Assembly: GCA_964573855.1 (NCBI GenBank) | Contig: CAZNKO010000038.1 | Coordinates: 1-7,980, forward strand | Source: CAZNKO01 sp964573855 | GTDB lineage: Bacteria; Patescibacteriota; Patescibacteriia; UBA9934; GWF2-40-263 | Direction of reading: 5' to 3' | Length of the DNA: 7,980 bases | Shown: positions 1 through 5,107 of the stretch, in pieces | Layout: the number at the start of each line of letters is the position of its first letter | Numbering within the stretch: position 1 is the stretch's first letter | Translations under genes and position numbers: made by a program | Notes under the pieces: generated by a model | Told to the model about the DNA's origin: nothing | Database searches by the model: none | What the model saw: the letters and a program-made list of their open reading frames with translations, nothing else

Positions 1-1
1 C

Positions 2-589
2 GGTGGATGGTGGAAAACGCTTCGCGGACGGAGAGCGGTCGAGCGGGAGCGGAGCGGCCGCGACACCCAAGCAAGCTTCAACGCGCTCGCGGACCGTCTC
101 CTGCAGGAGATCGATGATCTCGCGCTTCTCGGACCTTTGAAAGCGCGCGTTCGCACGGTGGTCGAACTCGAACTTCCGCGGCTCTTGGAGCGACGAAGGC
201 TCCTCCTTGAGGAAATTCCTCGCGTCGAGGCTCTCCTCTCCGAGGTCAAGGGCACCGAGAACGAGAAGACCAAGGAGGCGGAACGGACGCGGGAGATCCT
301 CCAAAGGATGGGTGGCGAGCTGCAGAAAGTAGAGACCACCCTGGGTGATCTGCGGCGCTCGCTCCACTTCGTCCCGGCAGTCGTGAGCGAAACCAAGCTC
401 GGCCTCCTCACCGCCGATTCCACTTCGAAGAAGGCCATCGAGGACCTGAATCGTGTTGTGGAGGCGATCCACGAGAGCGTCGAGGTGGAGATGCTGCCCG
501 CGCTCCCCGACGGCGCAAACGCGCCGCCCGAGGAGAGCACGGAGGCGACTCCTCCGCCTGGGGCAAGAGCAAAAACCCGCACTTCCTGA
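2..589 (+). CDS. Coiled-coil protein of unknown function (5' end outside window)
   Basis: The frame is open from the left edge to TGA at 587-589, giving about 195 visible residues. The first possible start inside the window is TTG at 137, but the frame upstream is uninterrupted and protein-like (Trp-Trp, then a basic stretch, then acidic/Leu-rich helix), so I infer the true start lies before position 1. The visible part is rich in Glu, Arg, Leu and Lys with heptad-like spacing, suggesting long coiled coils. It ends in a Pro/Ala/Glu-rich, probably disordered tail. No catalytic motif is visible. The WW followed by a basic run could be the cytoplasmic side of a membrane anchor lying off the edge; this is a guess. 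A terminator follows 22 nt after the stop. Its strand is opposite to all other clear genes here. I do not recognise the family. Confidence 0.65.
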   Translation, partial: GGWWKTLRGRRAVERERSGRDTQASFNALADRLLQEIDDLALLGPLKARVRTVVELELPRLLERRRLLLEEIPRVEALLSEVKGTENEKTKEAERTREILQRMGGELQKVETTLGDLRRSLHFVPAVVSETKLGLLTADSTSKKAIEDLNRVVEAIHESVEVEMLPALPDGANAPPEESTEATPPPGARAKTRTS

Positions 590-611
590 CGGGAGCGCGG
601 ATGTACGACAA

Positions 612-653
612 CGGCCGGTTGATCTCACACAGAGGTCGCCGGCCGATTTTTTT
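612..653 (+). terminator. Rho-independent terminator of the coiled-coil gene
   Basis: A perfect 7-bp GC stem, CGGCCGG (612-618) with CCGGCCG (639-645), is extended by an inner GATCT/AGGTC stem (621-625 with 633-637, one G-T pair). The loop is 7 nt. One A and seven T residues (647-653) follow immediately. It lies 22 nt after the stop at 589. On the minus strand the hairpin is not followed by T residues, so it terminates plus-strand transcription only. Its last T residues overlap the stop codon of the convergent gene. Confidence 0.9.
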
Positions 654-933
654 ATTCTTTCAGCTTCCCCTGTTTCTTCTCAATCGCGTAGTCAATGACT
701 TTCTTGATGCCCTCGACGAGGACGGTGACGGCGCCGGTTGCGTGTTCAAATTTGGATTTGATGGCCGTAAGCGCGGCTTCGATTTTCGAAATCTTTTCGC
801 GGGCGACGGTCATGGTTTCGTTCACATTCCGGAGGATCGAGGTGACTTGCCAGATGAGCCAAAACACCGCGGCTGTGAACCACAAAACGCAGAACGCGAG
901 CACGATGAAGAGAATGTCGAGCGGGCTGAACAT
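652..933 (-). CDS. Small single-pass membrane protein with helical tail
   Basis: A 93-residue protein from ATG (931-933) to TAA (652-654). Residues about 5-33 form one long hydrophobic, Trp- and Phe-containing membrane segment. The rest is a charged amphipathic helix (VNETMTVAREKISKIEAALT region) ending in a Lys-rich tail. The shape resembles the small DUF948-like membrane proteins, where a membrane anchor carries a coiled coil, but I cannot assign a family. It starts 45 nt after the end of pheT on the same strand and could share its transcript. No Shine-Dalgarno sequence precedes the ATG; instead a 7-bp repeat array ends 8 nt upstream. The stop codon lies inside the T tract of the convergent terminator. 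Confidence 0.7.
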   Translation of the reverse strand: MFSPLDILFIVLAFCVLWFTAAVFWLIWQVTSILRNVNETMTVAREKISKIEAALTAIKSKFEHATGAVTVLVEGIKKVIDYAIEKKQGKLKE

Positions 934-941
934 AATGTCAC

Positions 942-969
942 AGGTGTCAGGTTTTAGGTGATAGGTGAT
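942..969. repeat. 7-bp tandem array, AGGTNNN x4
   Basis: Four consecutive plus-strand heptamers share an AGGT core: AGGTGTC, AGGTTTT, AGGTGAT, AGGTGAT. The array fills most of the 45-nt gap between the pheT stop and the start of the small membrane protein. In the minus-strand transcript it reads ACCT repeats, which resemble the anti-Shine-Dalgarno strand rather than a ribosome binding site. The function is unknown. Confidence 0.75.
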
Positions 970-978
970 ATAACCTTT

Positions 979-3582
979 TTACGAACGCACTATACCATGA
1001 AAATCCTTCTTGAGCACGTCCCGAAGCTTCTCCATTTCCTTTTCCACCTCTTCGGCGGAGAGCGTCCGGTCGTCCGCGCGGAACACGAGATGCGTCGCAA
1101 GCGATTTCTGCCCTTCCGGAACCCCTTTGCCGCGGTAAATGTCGAAAAGCTCGACCGTGCGGAGGAGGTGGCTCGTAGCTCGTAGCTCGTGCTCGAGTTT
1201 TGCGTAGACGGCACGCTCATCCACCACGACCGCGAGGTCGCGCTTCACCTCCGGGTAGAGCGGAATGGGATGATAGGTTTGCCGTGTCGTTGCGTGACGA
1301 GCGAGCTCTTCAAAATTCAGTTCCACGAGCACGACGGCCGTATCCACTCCGAACGCGTTTGCGACCGATGCCCCGACCTGTCCCACCATTCCCACCGGCT
1401 CATGCTCTCCAATCCACACGAGGGCCGAACGCGACGGGTGCCAGCGGTCGCCATTTAATCCTGTTTCAAGGCGGAACGAATGAATCCCCATCTCTCGAAG
1501 CAGACGCTCAAGAAATCCTTTTGCCTGCCGGAAGGCCGCGTAGCCATCGGGTCCATACACCGCGATCAAAAGATGGAGTTTCTGTTCCGGAAGATCTTGT
1601 TTCTTCGCAAGATATACGGGAGCAAGCTCAAAAAGCGCTCCGGACGCTTGGCGTTTCTGATTCGCCTCGATCGTGGTCAGCATGGTTGGCACGAGCGACG
1701 GACGCATGTATTCCTGGTCGGATGACAGCGGATTCGCAAGCTTCACGGTTTCTTCCGGAGAAATTCCATAACGCGAAAGTTGCGGCGCGGAAACAAAACT
1801 ATAATTGTAGGACTCCGTGATACCCGCGCCGCGGAGCGCTTCTTTCGCCCGGCGCTCCCACGTAAGGAGCGGATCCTGCGGCTCTGGAGCGGCGGTAAGC
1901 GGCGGGAGCATAGACGGAATATTCGCATACCCATACAGCCGCGCCACCTCCTCCACAAAATCACGGCTGTTTTCAATATCATGGTCGCGCCAATAGGGAA
2001 CCTCGACATTGTACATGTGGCTCCCACCCCCCTTTGTCCCCCCTCGGGCAGGGGGGAAAGCGCTTCTCCCCCTTTTCAAGGGGGAGCTAGAGGGGGTTAC
2101 CGTAAGCTTGAAACCCAAACGCTTGAGCATTGCGATCATCTCTTTTTCGGAAATATCTGCGCCGATTAATGTCTGCGCTTCCGCAGGATCAAACGAGAAC
2201 GATAACGGTTTGTATGCCTTCGCTTGTTTGCTCGCAACGGCTGAAGCGACGCGACCGCCCGCGACTTCCAAAATGAGCTCCACGGCCCGCGCAAGAGCCG
2301 GACCCGTCGCCTCGGTCGAAAGGCCTTTTTCGAACATCATTGAGGAATCAGAGAGAAGGTTCAGCGCGCGCGACGTGCGGCGGACCGACACGGGGTTGAA
2401 GGTTGCGGACTCGATCACGATCCGTTTCGTTTCTCCGCTTGTGCCCGTCTCCTCCCCGCCCATCACTCCCGCGATCGCGACCGGACGTGCCGCATCCGCG
2501 ATCACGAGCATTTTATCAAGCAGTTTGTACGTCTTCCCGTCGAGGGCCTGGATCGTCTCCCCGCTTTTCGCGCGACGAACGATAATCTGTGGCGCCCCCT
2601 GCCCTGAGCTTGTCGAAGGGTCGAGTTTGTCCGCGTCAAACGCATGGAGCGGCTGGCCAAGTTCGTGCAGAACGTAATTCGTCACGTCCACGACATTGTT
2701 GATCGGCCGGTGCCCGGCGAGCAAAAGCTCTTTCTGAAGCCACCAGGGGGATGGACCGACCTTCACGCCCTCAATCAGGACCGCGTCGTATTTTAAGCAA
2801 AGGTCCGAGTCCTTCACAGTTACACGAAGGTTCGCAGGGCCGGAGGTTCGCAGGGCCGCAGGGGCCTTGGCGGGCTTCCACCGGAGCGCCGCGCCTGTCA
2901 CAGCCCCAGCCTCGCGCGCTTGTCCCACGATACTCATGCAATCTGGCCGGTTGGTCGTGACCTCAATTTCAAAAATAACGTCATTGAGATCCAGGGCGTC
3001 CGCAAGTGGTGTTCCCGGTTTTGCATTCGTGAATTGGGTGATGTCCCAAATTTCGCGCTCCTCCCCCTGCAGTTTGTCAAAACCCAACTCCACGGGAGAA
3101 CAAACCATTCCGTGGCTTTTGACGCCGCGGATTTCGGCTGGCTTCAATTCCACCCACTCATGCTCCCCGTGCCAGCGCACGCGCGAGCCCGGGAGGGCGA
3201 GCGCCACCCTCTGCCCTTCCGCGAGATTCGTGCCCCCGCACACGACCTCAACGCTCCCACCCCCTCTCCCGCCTCCGGACGGGACCCCGCCAACGGCGGT
3301 GGCAGCTCCCCTCCCGCCTTTGGACGGGATCCCGCCAACGGCGGTGACTCGGGCAGGGGGAGAGGCGCCAATGTCCACTTCGGCGAGCCGGAGTTTATTC
3401 GCATTCGGGTGCGGTTTGATTTCTTTGACGATCCCGACGACGATTTTTTCAAACCGTTCCCGCAAATCATCCACGCGTTCCACGCTATTCCCAGCGGCCG
3501 TGGTGCGACGCGCAAACTCAGCCGGTGTGAGATCGGTCTTCACGTATTTCTTGATCCAGTTGTAACTTGCAAGAATGTTCAT
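979..3582 (-). CDS. pheT: Phenylalanine-tRNA ligase beta subunit, with in-frame repeat insertions
   Basis: The beta subunit of the (alpha-beta)2 PheRS that charges tRNA-Phe in the cytoplasm. Domains in order: N-terminal segment (MNILASYNW), EMAP/OB-type tRNA-binding fold (about 40-155, with VVCGGTNL and HGMVCS), B3/B4 editing domain (RPINNVVDVTNYV, GQPLHAFD, GVMGGE), B5 (about 455-535, ending VEEVARLYGYANIP), the synthetase-like core, and a C-terminal FDX-ACB anticodon-binding domain (YPEVKRDLAVVVDE, LFDIYRGKG, KSLATHLVFR, RTLS). I chose ATG at 3580-3582. A longer frame from 3642 only translates the upstream 7-bp repeats into FGFRISD-type peptide, which is not part of the family. At 867 residues it is long. 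Three repeat-derived insertions (about residues 75-110, 320-330 and 495-521) account for about 74 residues and leave about 793, a normal length. All conserved blocks are present and the frame is unbroken, so I judge it functional. It is separated from pheS by a transporter gene. Confidence 0.96.
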   Translation of the reverse strand: MNILASYNWIKKYVKTDLTPAEFARRTTAAGNSVERVDDLRERFEKIVVGIVKEIKPHPNANKLRLAEVDIGASPPARVTAVGGIPSKGGRGAATAVGGVPSGGGRGGGSVEVVCGGTNLAEGQRVALALPGSRVRWHGEHEWVELKPAEIRGVKSHGMVCSPVELGFDKLQGEEREIWDITQFTNAKPGTPLADALDLNDVIFEIEVTTNRPDCMSIVGQAREAGAVTGAALRWKPAKAPAALRTSGPANLRVTVKDSDLCLKYDAVLIEGVKVGPSPWWLQKELLLAGHRPINNVVDVTNYVLHELGQPLHAFDADKLDPSTSSGQGAPQIIVRRAKSGETIQALDGKTYKLLDKMLVIADAARPVAIAGVMGGEETGTSGETKRIVIESATFNPVSVRRTSRALNLLSDSSMMFEKGLSTEATGPALARAVELILEVAGGRVASAVASKQAKAYKPLSFSFDPAEAQTLIGADISEKEMIAMLKRLGFKLTVTPSSSPLKRGRSAFPPARGGTKGGGSHMYNVEVPYWRDHDIENSRDFVEEVARLYGYANIPSMLPPLTAAPEPQDPLLTWERRAKEALRGAGITESYNYSFVSAPQLSRYGISPEETVKLANPLSSDQEYMRPSLVPTMLTTIEANQKRQASGALFELAPVYLAKKQDLPEQKLHLLIAVYGPDGYAAFRQAKGFLERLLREMGIHSFRLETGLNGDRWHPSRSALVWIGEHEPVGMVGQVGASVANAFGVDTAVVLVELNFEELARHATTRQTYHPIPLYPEVKRDLAVVVDERAVYAKLEHELRATSHLLRTVELFDIYRGKGVPEGQKSLATHLVFRADDRTLSAEEVEKEMEKLRDVLKKDFHGIVRS
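1171..1195. repeat. 7-bp tandem array, GCTCGTA, inside pheT
   Basis: Plus-strand units GCTCGTA, GCTCGTA, GCTCGT and GCTCG occur in succession. In pheT they encode ELRATS at about residues 797-802 of the FDX-ACB domain. The segment has about the usual length for this loop, so here the repeat seems to replace ordinary sequence rather than lengthen the protein. With fewer than three full units, chance is not excluded. Confidence 0.55.
2026..2097. repeat. Double-hairpin palindromic element inserted in pheT (B5 domain)
   Basis: Outer arms ACCCCC.. (from 2026) and AGGGGGT (2091-2097) enclose two hairpins. One has C6/G6 arms (2038-2043 with 2051-2056). The other has a 9-bp stem around a 3-nt loop (2066-2086, CTCCCCCTT / AAGGGGGAG). 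In pheT it reads as a Pro/Ser/Gly/Arg-rich stretch of about 27 residues (SSSPLKRGR, PPARGGTKGGG) between LGFKLTV and YNVEVPYWR. These two are joined by only a few residues in ordinary PheT B5 domains. The insertion keeps the frame. The motif TCGGGCAGGGGG is shared with the element at 3263-3365. Confidence 0.85.
2602..2620. repeat. Short near-palindromic repeat unit inside pheT
   Basis: The 19-mer CCCTGAGCTTGTCGAAGGG has complementary ends (CCCT/AGGG). I recognise it from general knowledge as a widespread interspersed repeat whose translation (DPSTSSGQ) appears in many unrelated proteins. Here it encodes exactly that peptide, between HAFDADKL and IIVRRAK of the B3/B4 domain, where normal PheT proteins have only a few residues. 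The net gain is about 9 residues, in frame. Confidence 0.75.
2829..2860. repeat. 8-bp tandem array, GGNNCGNA x4, inside pheT
   Basis: Four successive octamers are GGTTCGCA, GGGCCGGA, GGTTCGCA and GGGCCGCA. It can also be read as a 16-bp unit present twice with one change. They encode the linker (ALRTSGPANLR) between the tRNA-binding half and the B3/B4 domain of PheT, a region of variable sequence and length in the family. Because 8 is not a multiple of 3, units must be gained or lost in threes to keep the frame. Confidence 0.7.
3263..3365. repeat. Composite palindromic element with two 36-bp repeats, inside pheT
   Basis: Two 36-bp copies (3266-3301 and 3311-3346) differ at three positions and are spaced 45 bp apart. 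Each contains two small hairpins: CCCG...CGGG and CCGCC AAC GGCGG. The element is bounded by perfect 8-bp inverted arms, CCTCTCCC (3263-3270) and GGGAGAGG (3358-3365). Because 45 is a multiple of three, pheT reads both copies in the same frame as 15-residue units beginning TAVGGIPSKGG and TAVGGVPSGGG. About 38 extra residues result in the tRNA-binding domain just before the conserved VVCGGTN strand. Confidence 0.88.
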
Positions 3583-3590
3583 ACGGAAAA

Positions 3591-3709
3591 AATCCGAAAT
3601 CCGAAATCCGAAATCCGAAAAAATTCTAAATACGAAATCCAAAATTTTGAATTTAAAATTTTGTATTTTTTCGAATTTTCCTCATTTCGTGCTTCGAATT
3701 TCATATTCC
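3591..3709. repeat. AT-rich 7-bp-periodic array upstream of pheT
   Basis: It begins with four exact AATCCGA units (3591-3618). Degenerate heptamers then keep the 7-bp step: CAAAATT, TTGAATT, TAAAATT, TTGTATT (3640-3667), and ATTTTCC, TCATTTC, GTGCTTC, GAATTTC, ATATTCC (3675-3709). From 3591 to 3709 is exactly 17 heptamers. It fills nearly all of the gap between the transporter stop (3709) and the pheT start (3582). It is much richer in A and T than its surroundings and could hold a promoter for pheT, but I see no convincing -35/-10 pair. No Shine-Dalgarno precedes pheT. Confidence 0.85.
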
Positions 3710-4044
3710 TAACGCATCTGAACAAGATAAATGGCAAGAACCGCGAGAGCGATTCCGAGAAGGTTCCAGGCGTTCAAGGATTCTTTCAGAAACACAGCGC
3801 CGAGAACGGCAGAAAGAACGATTGCCGAGACGCCCAAAATCGGGATCGCGCGTGAAAGCTCCAAACGTGTGAGGACGTAGAGCAAGAGGAAAAAACCCGC
3901 CGCGGGAAGAAGCAGGCCCACGACGTATGTCGGATCCTTGAGGAGGGCGAGGGTAAAGGGTTTCCCTGCCGAAGCAAACCGCTTCAGCATGTCACCGACG
4001 CTGAAGATGAGTTGGGCGCCGATCGTAAGGAGGATGGGGGTCAT
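3709..4044 (-). CDS. Small four-helix EamA/DMT-family transporter
   Basis: A 111-residue protein from ATG (4042-4044) to TAG (3709-3711). Four hydrophobic segments lie at about residues 4-22, 38-60, 64-86 and 92-108. The pattern RLELSRAIPILGVSAIVLS followed by FLKESLNAWNLLGIALAVLA matches the second half of an EamA repeat (aromatic/polar residues, then Glu before the last helix). It is therefore a half-size drug/metabolite-superfamily protein like EmrE or ArnE, probably working as a dimer in the cytoplasmic membrane. Its substrate cannot be told. A longer frame to 4098 exists, but the chosen ATG follows the pheS stop by 1 nt (TGA T ATG), typical of translational coupling, and the longer start would overlap pheS by about 50 nt. 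It sits between pheS and pheT. Confidence 0.85.
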   Translation of the reverse strand: MTPILLTIGAQLIFSVGDMLKRFASAGKPFTLALLKDPTYVVGLLLPAAGFFLLLYVLTRLELSRAIPILGVSAIVLSAVLGAVFLKESLNAWNLLGIALAVLAIYLVQMR

Positions 4045-4045
4045 A

Positions 4046-5107
4046 TCAGAACTGTTCAGCGAACCGGAGGTCATTCCGATAGAGCGTCCGAATGTCATCG
4101 AGCTTCATCCCCTCCTTCATCATGAGCGTCCGTTCCACCCCCCAGCCGAATGCAAACCCTGTGTGCTTCTTCGGATCCAATCCGCCGGCCTTCAAAACAT
4201 TCGGATGCACCATTCCAGCGCCGCCGAGCTCGAGCCAGCCGGATTTGCACAGACGGCAGACGCCATCCTCTTTCCCGAGGCACACGTCGCAGCTCACATC
4301 CACTTCCAAACTCGGCTCCGTGAACCGAAAATGATGCGGCCGAAGTCGAATCCGTCGCTGAGGCCCAAAATAATTTTGTACAAAATAATCCAAAACACCC
4401 TTCAAGTGCGCGATCGTTACCCCTTCCCCAATCAAAAGCCCCTCAAACTGATGGAACATGGGCACGTGCGACACGTCTGACTGCCGACGGTAATTCCGGT
4501 TGATGTTGATCATGCGGATCGGGAGTTTCCCCTTCTCCATTTCTCGCACCTGTGAATTCGAGGTGTGCGGGGTTAAAACAATTTTCCCTTTTTTGCCGCT
4601 CCCAGCCTGCGCCTTTGTGTCCGCAATAAAAAACGTCTCCCAATCATCACGCGCTGGGTGCTCGGGTGGCATGTTCAAGGACTCAAACGCATACCAGTCC
4701 CAATCGATCTCGGGCGCGCGCACGCGCGTGAAGCCGATGCGTTCAAACAGGCCCGTGATCTCGGCAATCGCGGTCGAAACCGGATGCAGATGCCCGAGGT
4801 ACGGAGCCACCCCTGGCTCGCTCACGTCAATCCATTCTTTGGTTTCCGAGGTCGCAAGCTCACGCACGGACAAGGCGTGCTTCCGCTTCATAAACGCGGC
4901 CTCCATCGCATCCTTTGCCTCGTTTGCAATCTGCCCCACCACCTTGCGCTCCTTCTCTGTGAGACGTCCGAGCTCCTTCATGAGTCCAGCGAGCCGGCCC
5001 TTCCGGCCCAGCATCTCAACCCGAAGCGTCTCAAGCCCGGCCAAGTCCGCGATGTCCTTCAGCATCCGCTCGGCGTCCTGGCGCAATTTTTCAAATTGAT
5101 CCTTCAT
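4046..5107 (-). CDS. pheS: Phenylalanine-tRNA ligase alpha subunit
   Basis: The catalytic alpha subunit of PheRS, a class II synthetase. It has 353 residues from ATG 5105-5107. An N-terminal coiled coil (about 1-85, with MLGRKGRL) binds the tRNA. The catalytic core has HPARDDWETFF (150-160), HTSNSQVR (181-188), motif 2 with NRNYRRQSDVSH and PMFHQFEGL (203-224), FTEPSLEVDV (262-271), and motif 3 GFAFGWGVER (317-326), ending in NDLRFAEQF. Length is normal. Four cysteines (C273, C276, C284, C287; CX2C-X7-CX2C) suggest a small zinc knuckle, seen in some but not all bacterial PheS. The ATG overlaps the rseP stop as ATGA, so the two are coupled. An in-frame TTG at 5119 is less likely. The partner gene pheT lies beyond the transporter gene. 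Confidence 0.97.
   Translation of the reverse strand: MKDQFEKLRQDAERMLKDIADLAGLETLRVEMLGRKGRLAGLMKELGRLTEKERKVVGQIANEAKDAMEAAFMKRKHALSVRELATSETKEWIDVSEPGVAPYLGHLHPVSTAIAEITGLFERIGFTRVRAPEIDWDWYAFESLNMPPEHPARDDWETFFIADTKAQAGSGKKGKIVLTPHTSNSQVREMEKGKLPIRMININRNYRRQSDVSHVPMFHQFEGLLIGEGVTIAHLKGVLDYFVQNYFGPQRRIRLRPHHFRFTEPSLEVDVSCDVCLGKEDGVCRLCKSGWLELGGAGMVHPNVLKAGGLDPKKHTGFAFGWGVERTLMMKEGMKLDDIRTLYRNDLRFAEQF

Noticed and set aside
3583..3642. 20-residue N-terminal extension of PheT (MDFVFRIFSDFGFRISDFFR)
   Set aside because: It is the translation of the AATCCGA heptamer array. PheT proteins begin at the MNILASYNW-type segment, so the start is 3582.
2920..3855. Long plus-strand frame of 311 codons opposite pheT and the transporter
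   Set aside because: It is an antisense shadow: it spans two well-supported minus-strand genes and the repeat array, and its product has low-complexity stretches derived from the repeats.
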